Shown here in pieces: positions 5,644 to 12,201 of a DNA stretch of 23,196 bases. The DNA comes from an uncultured Roseiflexaceae bacterium. GTDB taxonomy: Bacteria; Chloroflexota; Chloroflexia; Chloroflexales; Roseiflexaceae. Position 1 is the first letter of the stretch. Every line of letters starts with the position of its first letter. A program made the translations under genes and the position numbers. The notes beneath the pieces were generated by a model. The model was not told the DNA's origin. It worked only from the letters and a program-made list of their open reading frames with translations, and made no database searches. Where the stretch lies: NCBI GenBank assembly GCA_937988885.1, contig CALKHR010000057.1, positions 1 to 23,196 of the forward strand, read 5' to 3'.

Positions 5644-7308
5644 ATGACAAACCTGCTGCAAGGCGTGGGTGGTGCGCCGGGCATTGCGCTCGGTAAGGCG
5701 TTTCGTTATGTGCTTACGCCCACCACCGCAGATGTCGATGCGAGTCCTGCTGCTGCGCTTGAGCGTTTTCGGGCGGCGCAGGCTGCCGCCATCGAGCGCT
5801 TGAATGCGTTGGCCGAGGCGCAGCGTGAGCAGGGTTACGAGGCCGAGGCGGGAATCTTCGAGTTTCAGGCCCTGATGGTCGAGGACCCGACGCTCGACGA
5901 TGCCGTGGTAGACATGGTGAGCAACCAGGGTTTGTCGTTGGATGCCGCGCTGGATGCTGCGATCGCTCAGGCGCGCGCTTCGATTGCGGCGCTCGACGAT
6001 GAGTACCTGCGCGAACGCGCCGCCGATGTCGATGCGGTGGGCATGGAGTTGCGTCGTGCGCTCTACGGCGGGCCTTCGTTGGCAAAGGTGCCCGCAGGTG
6101 CGATCATCGTGGCCGCCGACTTGACCCCCGCCGAGACGGTTGAGCTGCCCCGCCATGTGGCAGGGTTTGCAACAGCGTTCGGCGGCCCAACGGGCCATAC
6201 GGCGATCCTGGCCCGTTCGCGGGGAATCCCGGCGGTGGTGGGTTTGGGCGATGCCGCGCTGGAGATCGTCGATGGCACGAGTTTGATCCTTGATGGCGAC
6301 GCTGCACAGTTGCTGGTTGAACCGACCGCTGAGCAGACGGCGTTGTACACGCAGCGCCGCGAGCAGCAGGAGGCAGATCGGCTGCGCCGCCAGTCGTTGC
6401 GCGATGTGCCGGGCCAGTTGGCCGATGGCCATGCTGTGGCGCTGTGGGCTAATATCGGTCGCCCCGAAGAGGCGGCGTTGGCGTTGGAGCAGGGCGCCGA
6501 GGGGATCGGGCTGTTCCGCACCGAGTTTTTGTTCTTGGATCGCCACGCCGCGCCAAGCGAGGAAGAGCAGTTCGCGGCCTACCGCACGACGCTTGAGACG
6601 ATTGCGGGGCGTCCGGTGGTGGTGCGCACGCTGGACATCGGCGGAGATAAAGAGGTGCCCTACTTGGGCTTGCCCCACGAGGCGAATCCCTTCTTAGGCG
6701 TGCGCGGCATCCGTTTGTGCATGCAGCAGCCGGAGTTGTTCACGACTCAGTTGCGGGCATTGCTGCGGGCTGCGGTCTACGGCGACCTGTGGGTGATGCT
6801 GCCGATGGTGGCGACGGTGGAGGATGTGGTGTGGGCGCGCGAGCAGTTGCGGTTGGTGGCTGCGGCGCTGGAGGCTGAGGGTATCGCGCATCGGGCGGAT
6901 GTGCGTTTGGGCGCGATGATCGAGACGCCTGCCGCTGCGGTGACGGCGGATCTGTTGGCCCGCGAGGTGGCGTTCTTTAGTGTGGGCAGCAATGATTTAA
7001 CGCAGTATACGATGGCGGCGGACCGTGGTTTGGCGCAGTTGGTCGCCCGGTATCCGCACGATTCTGCGGCGGTGCTGCGGTTGATCCAGCAGACGGCGGC
7101 GGCTGCCAAGCGGGCGGGCATTCCCTGTGGGGTGTGCGGCGATCTGGCGGGTACGCCTGCAATTGCTGCGGCGTTGGCTGCGATGGGTATCGATGAGTTG
7201 AGTATGGCTCCTGCGTTGATCCCCGTGGTGAAGGAGCACCTTCGTGGCATCACGTTTGCTGAGGCTCAGGCGCGGGCGCAGGCGTTGATGCAGCTAGATG
7301 TCCCCTGA
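5644..7308 (+). CDS. ptsI: PTS enzyme I (phosphoenolpyruvate-protein phosphotransferase)
   Basis: This 554-residue protein autophosphorylates with PEP and transfers the phosphate to HPr His15. The order of motifs is complete: the N-terminal GVGGAPGIALGKA, the phosphohistidine region GGPTGHTAILARSRGIP with His185, EGIGLFRTEFLFL, the TLDIGGDKE and NPFLGVRGIR of the PEP-binding barrel, FFSVGSNDLTQYT, and CGVCGD with Cys498 at the place of the catalytic Cys502 of E. coli. Length is slightly under the usual 570-575. It is the last gene of the glycerol/DHA cassette. Codon use becomes richer in GCG/GCC alanine than in glpF but stays in line with neighbours. Confidence 0.96.
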   Translation: MTNLLQGVGGAPGIALGKAFRYVLTPTTADVDASPAAALERFRAAQAAAIERLNALAEAQREQGYEAEAGIFEFQALMVEDPTLDDAVVDMVSNQGLSLDAALDAAIAQARASIAALDDEYLRERAADVDAVGMELRRALYGGPSLAKVPAGAIIVAADLTPAETVELPRHVAGFATAFGGPTGHTAILARSRGIPAVVGLGDAALEIVDGTSLILDGDAAQLLVEPTAEQTALYTQRREQQEADRLRRQSLRDVPGQLADGHAVALWANIGRPEEAALALEQGAEGIGLFRTEFLFLDRHAAPSEEEQFAAYRTTLETIAGRPVVVRTLDIGGDKEVPYLGLPHEANPFLGVRGIRLCMQQPELFTTQLRALLRAAVYGDLWVMLPMVATVEDVVWAREQLRLVAAALEAEGIAHRADVRLGAMIETPAAAVTADLLAREVAFFSVGSNDLTQYTMAADRGLAQLVARYPHDSAAVLRLIQQTAAAAKRAGIPCGVCGDLAGTPAIAAALAAMGIDELSMAPALIPVVKEHLRGITFAEAQARAQALMQLDVP

Positions 7309-7489
7309 TTCTGCCCCTGTCGCGTTGTTACTATGATGCGCTGGTCTGCTGCGTTCTGGTGATGGATGGCAGCGACGAAGCGTGTATTTTGGCGCGCAGC
7401 GCCATCCTATCCAAGCGGGCAACGTTCCACACGACGGGGGTTGCTCCGCAGCGACGGGCATTGAGGCGAGCGACGCGATCTTTCTCCCT

Positions 7490-7543
7490 AAAAAACGTGG
7501 GCACTGTGGCATGCTGAAGCTTGGCTCGTGAGCGTTTTTTTTT
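7490..7543 (+). terminator. Probable terminator after ptsI
   Basis: AAAAAACG (7490-7497) is complementary to CGTTTTTT (7533-7540), and the T-run continues to 7543 (nine Ts). The inner part pairs poorly (CAC with GTG after mismatches), so the stem is weaker than the other terminators here. The long T-run and the position between two transcription units support the call. Confidence 0.5.
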
Positions 7544-7570
7544 GTGGAGATCGTTGATTCTAAGGGGAAA

Positions 7571-7606
7571 TACCACCTGTGATAGTCTTTACAGGCGTGG
7601 TATAAT
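7571..7606 (+). promoter_or_regulatory. Kinase promoter with extended -10 box inside an inverted repeat
   Basis: TG-G-TATAAT (7598-7606) is a perfect extended -10 element. A good -35 box is missing (TGTGAT at 17 bp), as extended -10 promoters allow. The inverted repeat TACCAC-CTGT (7571-7580) / ACAG-gc-GTGGTA (7591-7602) overlaps the -10 box, so a bound protein could block it. Transcription would begin near 7613, 32 bases before the kinase ATG. Confidence 0.55.
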
Positions 7607-7644
7607 CCTCATACGTCGCTAGTACAAAAGAGCTAAGTACGCCT

Positions 7645-9774
7645 ATGTCAGTGCCTCTTACACGGGTTGGGAATTACCAGCTAGAACAAGAAATCGGTCA
7701 AGGTGGCATGAGCAAGGTTTGGCTGGCTCACCATCGTCTGCTTGAGAACCGTAAGGTCGCGGTGAAGCTGTTGCTCTCCGATGATGCTGAGGCGATCGAG
7801 CGATTCACGCGCGAAGCGAACATCACCAGCCATCTTCGTCACGAGTATATTGTTCAGATCTTCGATCACGGCTACCAGCACCCCTATCACTATACGGTGA
7901 TGGAGTATGTGCAGGGTGGTTCGTTGCGTGATTTGTTGAAGCAACATCGGCCTGTCCCGCTGGAGTTGGCGCTGCATATTTTCCGCCGTGCGGGTATTGC
8001 GCTTGATTATGCTCACGCCCACGGGGTCATCCACCGTGATGTGTCGCCCGGCAATATTTTGCTGGAGCAGGGCACGGATCGGGTGTTGCTGACCGATTTC
8101 GGCATCGCTCGCGAGTCGGGGAAGGCTAGCAAGACGGCGATCAATCAGTTTATGGGCACGCCCGGGTATCTTTCGCCCGAGCAGGCGACTTCGGCGGCGG
8201 CGGTCACGCATTTGTCGGATATTTATAGCTTGGGCGTGGTGCTGTTCGAGATTCTGAGCGGCGAGCTGCCCTGGAATCATCTGCCGGGCATCCCTGGGCC
8301 GAACGGTGGCTTGTTTGTGCCGCCGATGCCGTTGCGCAGCCGTGGGGTGCAGTTGCCCTCCGAGGTCGATCGGATCATCGAGACGATGTTGGCGATCGAT
8401 CCGGCGAAGCGCTACCCCAGTGCTCAGGCGGCGATCGAGGATCTTGAGCGGGTGCTGTTGCGCCACACCAGCCCTACGCAGGTGATTCTGACGAATGGAA
8501 CCTCGCAGCCAACCACGACGGTGCAGACTGTGCGGCCCAGACTGTCGCCTGCGAAGGTGGAGATGCACCCGGTGGAGAAGGCGCTCGGCCCTGACCTGCT
8601 GAAAGCACCGATGCAGGAGTCGCGCAAGCACGCTGAGCTGCTGAGCGACCCACAGGTGATCGCGGGGCTGCTGAATCGGTGGAGCGAGGCGGGGTTTTTC
8701 CGGCGGAAGTTGTTGGGGCGTTTGGCGGTGATCCATCGGATCACGTCGTCGAATGTGTACTATTACACGTTGCGGGTGTTGTACGAGCACCGCGAGCCGA
8801 TCACGACGGTGGAGGAGCCGGATCACAAGGCGATCCCTGTGCCGCTGGAGAAGGAGGAGGATCGCTGGAGTGTGGAGTTGCCCGCTCCGAAGGGGTTTGT
8901 GGATGATCCGGGCGGTTCGGTGCGTTTGCCGGGTTCGCTGCGGGTGATCGCCTGCGACAAGTGCAAGGGTATTGGACGCACGGTGTGTCCTCGCTGTCAG
9001 GGCAAGCAGCGCATCCCTGCTCCTGTGAAGGCGCCGGCGCCGACGGGTACGGCTGGGACGAACGGTACAGGTGGTACGGGTGCTGGCGCTGGTGCTGCCG
9101 GCGGTGGTGGTGCGAAGCCCTCTGCGGGTACCATGTCCGCTTCGGCGTCGGTCTCGCCGAGCGCTACAGCAACGGCTACAGGGACGGCTTCAACGGCGAC
9201 GGCTGCTGCGCCGAAGCCGGTGTTGATCCCCTGCCCGGAGTGTTCGGGCGCGGGTGGGCTACGCTGCCAACGCTGCGACGGTGTGGGGCGGCTTATCCAG
9301 AAGAAGATGACGACGTGGCGGCGTTATACGAGTTCGTTTACGGCCCATGATGATCTGCCCCGAGTCGATGAGCAGTGGCTACAGCGCTCGTGTAAGGCGG
9401 TGGAGGTGTACCGCGAGCAGCGCAAGGGTGGCTTCAGCGAGGAGTGGCGCTTGGTGCCCGAGCTTTCTGCTCTACTCGATAAATCGCTCGATATCGATCA
9501 GGATACGCGCATTATTTTGAGCGAGGTATCGCTGTCGATCATTCCAATTACTGAGTTCGTGTTTGATCTCGGCGATAAGCCTATGCGTTGGTTTTGGAAG
9601 CGTCGCGGCGATGGCTCGGATGATTCGCCTGTGACGTATAGTTGGCATATCTATGGCTTCGAGCAACTCTTGCCGAAGGATTGGCGCTTCTTGAATTGGA
9701 CCAAGCTCATGGCTACGATGTTAGGTGCGCTGGTGTTGTTGTTGGTTATAGTGTTGATTGTTGTTCTTGTTTGA
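7645..9774 (+). CDS. Membrane-anchored Ser/Thr protein kinase with DnaJ-type zinc finger
   Basis: This 709-residue protein starts with a PknB-type kinase domain (about 9-275): glycine loop IGQGGMSKVW, Lys41 in VAVK, Glu57, catalytic loop HRDVSPGN (130-137), DFG (151-153), GTPGYLSPEQ, SDIYSLGV. The usual Lys two residues after the catalytic Asp is Ser134; HRDVSP is known from other bacterial kinases, so activity is not excluded. A linker leads to four CxxC motifs of a DnaJ-like zinc finger: Cys437/440, 448/451, 530/533, 541/544. Between the second and third pairs lies a low-complexity Ala/Thr/Gly insert (about 457-529). After a further domain of about 130 residues I do not recognise, the chain ends in one hydrophobic helix (about 688-709), which would leave the kinase in the cytoplasm. 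The ribosome site is weak (AGAGCTAAG). Confidence 0.88.
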   Translation: MSVPLTRVGNYQLEQEIGQGGMSKVWLAHHRLLENRKVAVKLLLSDDAEAIERFTREANITSHLRHEYIVQIFDHGYQHPYHYTVMEYVQGGSLRDLLKQHRPVPLELALHIFRRAGIALDYAHAHGVIHRDVSPGNILLEQGTDRVLLTDFGIARESGKASKTAINQFMGTPGYLSPEQATSAAAVTHLSDIYSLGVVLFEILSGELPWNHLPGIPGPNGGLFVPPMPLRSRGVQLPSEVDRIIETMLAIDPAKRYPSAQAAIEDLERVLLRHTSPTQVILTNGTSQPTTTVQTVRPRLSPAKVEMHPVEKALGPDLLKAPMQESRKHAELLSDPQVIAGLLNRWSEAGFFRRKLLGRLAVIHRITSSNVYYYTLRVLYEHREPITTVEEPDHKAIPVPLEKEEDRWSVELPAPKGFVDDPGGSVRLPGSLRVIACDKCKGIGRTVCPRCQGKQRIPAPVKAPAPTGTAGTNGTGGTGAGAGAAGGGGAKPSAGTMSASASVSPSATATATGTASTATAAAPKPVLIPCPECSGAGGLRCQRCDGVGRLIQKKMTTWRRYTSSFTAHDDLPRVDEQWLQRSCKAVEVYREQRKGGFSEEWRLVPELSALLDKSLDIDQDTRIILSEVSLSIIPITEFVFDLGDKPMRWFWKRRGDGSDDSPVTYSWHIYGFEQLLPKDWRFLNWTKLMATMLGALVLLLVIVLIVVLV

Positions 9775-9839
9775 TCCTTTCCCCTGGTTTCGCTCGCCTG
9801 TTCCTCCTCTGTTGCCTATCAGTTCGATGAAGTCTAGTT

Positions 9840-9863
9840 CGCCTGCTCTCGCAGGTGTTTTTT
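9840..9863 (+). terminator. Intrinsic terminator after the kinase gene
   Basis: CGCCTGC (9840-9846) pairs with GCAGGTG (9851-9857), with one G-T pair, around a TCTC tetraloop, followed immediately by six Ts (9858-9863). It lies 66 bases after the kinase stop codon. Confidence 0.8.
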
Positions 9864-9970
9864 GTGTTCAGGTGGTATTGATAGTAATGATCTTTCGGGT
9901 GTGGCGTGAAATGCTTTTGCCCACTGTTGCTGCCTGGTACGCGGGATTTGGTATGAATCGGCTGTTTGAA

Positions 9971-9995
9971 ATAGTACTATAGGTCATAACCTATA
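9971..9995. promoter_or_regulatory. Overlapping palindromes, candidate operator
   Basis: The perfect 10-bp palindrome ATAGTACTAT (9971-9980) overlaps the perfect inverted repeat TATAGGT-CATA-ACCTATA (9978-9995). They lie 16 bp upstream of the -35-like box of the small gene's promoter, a usual place for an activator or repressor site. Confidence 0.45.
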
Positions 9996-10011
9996 TGGCC
10001 CTCATGGGTGC

Positions 10012-10041
10012 TAGACGTCTCCCAATGGTGGCTTATATAAT
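10012..10041 (+). promoter_or_regulatory. Probable promoter of the 31-residue peptide gene
   Basis: A perfect TATAAT (10036-10041) is preceded at 18 bp by TAGACG (10012-10017), which matches TTGACA at four of six positions. Transcription would start near 10048, about 98 bases before the small open frame. Confidence 0.5.
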
Positions 10042-10145
10042 CGGTGTGATAGGCGACTGCTTCGCCGTGGTTCGATTTGTTCCGTCCGTCCGCATGATTT
10101 CATTGTTTCTACATTGGACCAAGTTCATGAAAGGGGAGGAAACGT

Positions 10146-10241
10146 ATGACAACATGGCTGTTACTTGCTGCTGCTGCTGTAGGTGCAGCGGGGTTCTGGT
10201 ATAGCTGGAAGCGTCGCCGCGATTCTCAGAGCGGAAAATAA
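10146..10241 (+). CDS. Small single-pass membrane peptide, 31 residues, unknown function
   Basis: I do not recognise this gene. The frame reads MTTWLLLAAAAVGAAGFWYS followed by a basic, polar tail (WKRRRDSQSGK): one hydrophobic helix of about 18 residues, then three arginines that should stay in the cytoplasm, giving an outside-to-inside orientation by the positive-inside rule. Support for expression is good for so short a frame: GGGGAGG stands seven bases before the ATG, a TATAAT promoter lies upstream and a strong terminator begins 21 bases after the stop, so it would form its own short transcript. It follows the membrane-anchored kinase; a functional link is only a guess. Alternatives are a leader peptide or a regulator of a membrane protein. 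Confidence 0.6.
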   Translation: MTTWLLLAAAAVGAAGFWYSWKRRRDSQSGK

Positions 10242-10261
10242 CGCTCTCAACTGTTTGAAGG

Positions 10262-10299
10262 AACAGGGGCCTGCTGGTTATGCGGGGTCCCTGTTTTTT
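10262..10299 (+). terminator. Intrinsic terminator after the small peptide gene
   Basis: AACAGGG (10262-10268) pairs with CCCTGTT (10289-10295), with a few further G-C pairs inside, and the T-run 10294-10299 follows directly. It begins 21 bases after the stop codon of the 31-residue frame. Confidence 0.8.
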
Positions 10300-10336
10300 G
10301 ATGTTTGGGGAATGGGAAAGCTACAGGCTTTGCTGT

Positions 10337-10379
10337 TGTGTGATGCCGATACGTTGTAGAAGCGTATCGGCATCACACA
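10337..10379. repeat. Perfect 17-bp inverted repeat in the convergent gap
   Basis: TGTGTGATGCCGATACG (10337-10353) is the exact reverse complement of 10363-10379, with a 9-nt loop. It lies between the + strand peptide unit and the 3' end of the - strand YvlD-like gene. No T-run follows on either strand, so it is not a standard intrinsic terminator, although it may protect or define 3' ends from both sides. Confidence 0.7.
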
Positions 10380-10422
10380 CATCGACGGGGCTATCTTCCT
10401 GCGGCGGCTGTGCTCCGCGGCT

Positions 10423-10875
10423 TCATTTGTTGTCTCGGTCGTTGGGATCGCCGTAGTGCATACGCACCATAATCTGCGGGCTCCCGGTGTCGCCAAGAAT
10501 GTTGAGCACTAAGCTGACGATCGCGATGACGAGGCCGCCCAAGAAGGCCGACCAGAAGTCCGTAACGATGAATTTGTACCCCAAGGCTTGAGCGATCATC
10601 GAGGTGAAGATCAGCAGCGCTGCGTTGATCACCAGTCCGAATAGCCCAAAGCTCAAGAGGATCAGTGGGCAGGTCAACATCGTTAAGAGTGGCCGGATCG
10701 CGACGTTGATCAGCCCAAATACTGCAGCGATGACCCCGAGTTGCCAGCCCGGCCCCTCGAAATCGATGCCTGGAATCAGCCAGATGGCCGCGAAGATCGC
10801 TAGGATGTCGATGAGCCAGCGTAAGCTTATGATTCGGAACTGCTGCAAACGACTAATGGGTTGTGGGTTGGTCAT
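10423..10875 (-). CDS. YvlD / phage-holin-family-4 membrane protein
   Basis: This 150-residue protein has four hydrophobic helices (about 18-38, 44-68, 72-98 and 110-130) and a short charged tail rich in Asp, Asn and Lys. The pattern with LRWLIDILAIFAAIWLIPGI near the start and LINVAIRPLL after helix two matches the widespread YvlD-like family (Pfam Phage_holin_4_2). Despite the name, members are chromosomal membrane proteins of poorly known role, sometimes linked to envelope stress. GAGGAG precedes the ATG at a good distance. It lies 36 bases after the deoxyhypusine-synthase-like gene on the same strand and may be co-transcribed with it. There is no phage gene nearby, so a lysis role is unlikely. 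Confidence 0.85.
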   Translation of the reverse strand: MTNPQPISRLQQFRIISLRWLIDILAIFAAIWLIPGIDFEGPGWQLGVIAAVFGLINVAIRPLLTMLTCPLILLSFGLFGLVINAALLIFTSMIAQALGYKFIVTDFWSAFLGGLVIAIVSLVLNILGDTGSPQIMVRMHYGDPNDRDNK

Positions 10876-10911
10876 TACAGCACTCCTCTGTACGGTAAAG
10901 CCATAGGTGCC

Positions 10912-12066
10912 TTAATCCTGCCCGACATCGGGGGTGCCGCGACCTATCGCAGTGCCGCCACCGCCGCCGTAGAGATCCTCGGTCTGCTGCGGTGTGCTGG
11001 CGTTGAGATAGTCGTTGAGCAAGGCCTGCAGCATCTCCTCGCGCTTATCGTAGAGGCGCTTGTGCGGGCGCTGCCCAACCACATCGAGCGCGTACGAGGC
11101 CAAGATCGGCAGGACGATGGTGCTATCGCAGTAGCAGACCACGGTATCGGGAAGCTGATCGGGATCAACTTTGCCCCAAGTCATCGCTTCGCTGGGTGTG
11201 GCGCCGCTCAGGCCGCCGGTGTCAACGCGGGCATCGGTGATCTGGATGAAGTAGTCGTGACCCTTTTCGGCGATGCCCATGATCTCCTGCAACTGCGGCT
11301 CCGTCTGCAGGATGAAGTTCTTGGGCGAGCCACCACCCAGGATCAGCACCGCGCTCTTGCCACCGCTCTTCTTAGCGTGATGCACGATGGCAGTTGTCTC
11401 GTTGACATCGCGCTCCACGTCGAACTTCAGTTTGTTGCCTGCGAGCGCCAGCGCCGCCACGTTCATACCGATGGTCGAATCGCCCGGGCTGGAGGTGTAG
11501 AGCGGCACGCCAGCTTCGTGGGCGGCGGTGAGCAGCGAGACATACTCGACGCCGAGGGCGCGCTCGCGGGCTTGCGTGTAGCGCCCAAGGTTGTAGTGCA
11601 GTTCGGCTGTGCTCATGGGGCGCTGGAACTCTGGCCCGCGAATGCACTGGCGCAGGAACTCATCGGACTGCAACAGCACATCCTGATCGAACAGGATGTC
11701 GTAGATGCGGATCAGCTTCTTTTCGCGCAGTTCGCGGTCATCGACGAAGGGTGTGGTGCCCCACAGTTCAAATCCCAGCGAGCGGTGCATGTCGTGGTAG
11801 AGGTTGGCGCCCGTGCTGACGACCCAGTCGATCAGGCCAGCGCGGATCATTGGCACCAGTGCGGCGGTGCCCAAGCCCGTGGGTGTGAGCGCGCCCGAGA
11901 GCGTCACGCCGATGGTGACATCGGGTTGGGCGATCTTGCGGGCGAACAGTTGGCACGCTTCGCGCAAGCGCCCGGCATTGTAGGAGTACAGGTGCTGGTC
12001 GACCAGATCGCGTACGCTGAGGCCCGGCGCGATCGGCTTGGGGTCGAGTTTAATCCCATATGACAT
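10912..12066 (-). CDS. Deoxyhypusine synthase family protein
   Basis: This 384-residue, NAD-dependent enzyme family transfers the aminobutyl group of spermidine to an amine acceptor. Visible family features are VTLSGALTPTGLG, STGANLYHDMH, SPGDSTIGMNVA and GGGSPKNFILQTEPQL, whose Lys249 aligns by eye with the catalytic lysine of eukaryotic and archaeal enzymes. Bacteria lack eIF5A, the classical acceptor. Some bacterial relatives instead make homospermidine, so a polyamine role is most likely, but the product cannot be read from sequence. The tail after residue about 360 is glycine-rich and probably disordered. I chose ATG 12066, with GCGAGG nine bases ahead, over an in-frame GTG nine bases upstream. 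The YvlD-like gene follows on the same strand. Confidence 0.9.
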   Translation of the reverse strand: MSYGIKLDPKPIAPGLSVRDLVDQHLYSYNAGRLREACQLFARKIAQPDVTIGVTLSGALTPTGLGTAALVPMIRAGLIDWVVSTGANLYHDMHRSLGFELWGTTPFVDDRELREKKLIRIYDILFDQDVLLQSDEFLRQCIRGPEFQRPMSTAELHYNLGRYTQARERALGVEYVSLLTAAHEAGVPLYTSSPGDSTIGMNVAALALAGNKLKFDVERDVNETTAIVHHAKKSGGKSAVLILGGGSPKNFILQTEPQLQEIMGIAEKGHDYFIQITDARVDTGGLSGATPSEAMTWGKVDPDQLPDTVVCYCDSTIVLPILASYALDVVGQRPHKRLYDKREEMLQALLNDYLNASTPQQTEDLYGGGGGTAIGRGTPDVGQD

Positions 12067-12108
12067 AGCATGCACCTCGCTTAGTATCAGTTGCTTATAG
12101 AGTAGCTC

Positions 12109-12117
12109 ATTCTACCA
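12109..12117 (-). promoter_or_regulatory. Extended -10 promoter for the deoxyhypusine-synthase-like gene
   Basis: On the minus strand TG-G-TAGAAT (12117 down to 12109) forms an extended -10 element, five of six to the consensus, without a clear -35 box. Transcription would start near 12102, about 36 bases before the ATG. Confidence 0.4.
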
Positions 12118-12201
12118 TAGTGGCAGCAGATGAGGTGCTTGGCGAAGCCGAGCTGTTGTATCGTTTGTGGTGGCGATGTTGTGGCGTGTCGGTGAGCGGC
12201 G

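Larger units (their letters stand above)
7309..7644 (+). other. Structured intergenic spacer between ptsI and the kinase gene
   Basis: I find no gene in this 336-base gap. It contains GGATGGC (7364-7370) able to pair with GCCATCC (7401-7407), and alternatively a tight TGGCGC-GCA-GCGCCA hairpin (7390-7404). These are followed by a probable terminator (7490-7543) and the kinase promoter (7571-7606). Confidence 0.5.
9775..10145 (+). other. Intergenic region between the kinase and a small membrane peptide gene
   Basis: The first part carries the kinase terminator (9840-9863). The remainder holds two overlapping palindromes (9971-9995), a likely promoter (10012-10041) and the leader of the small gene. 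Two short open frames here (about 60-75 residues) lack ribosome sites and recognisable features, and one overlaps the terminator, so I do not call them genes. Confidence 0.5.

Noticed and set aside
9758..10204. Two short plus-strand open frames (about 74 and 69 residues) after the kinase
   Set aside because: No ribosome sites; one overlaps the kinase terminator and the other runs out of frame through the 31-residue peptide gene that has better signals.
10423..10875. Phage remnant suggested by the 'phage holin' family name
   Set aside because: The YvlD-like family is chromosomal and widespread; no lysin, capsid, integrase or att-like repeat is nearby.
10861..12063. 400-residue plus-strand open frame opposite the deoxyhypusine-synthase-like gene
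   Set aside because: The opposite strand has all family motifs and a good ribosome site; this frame has neither.
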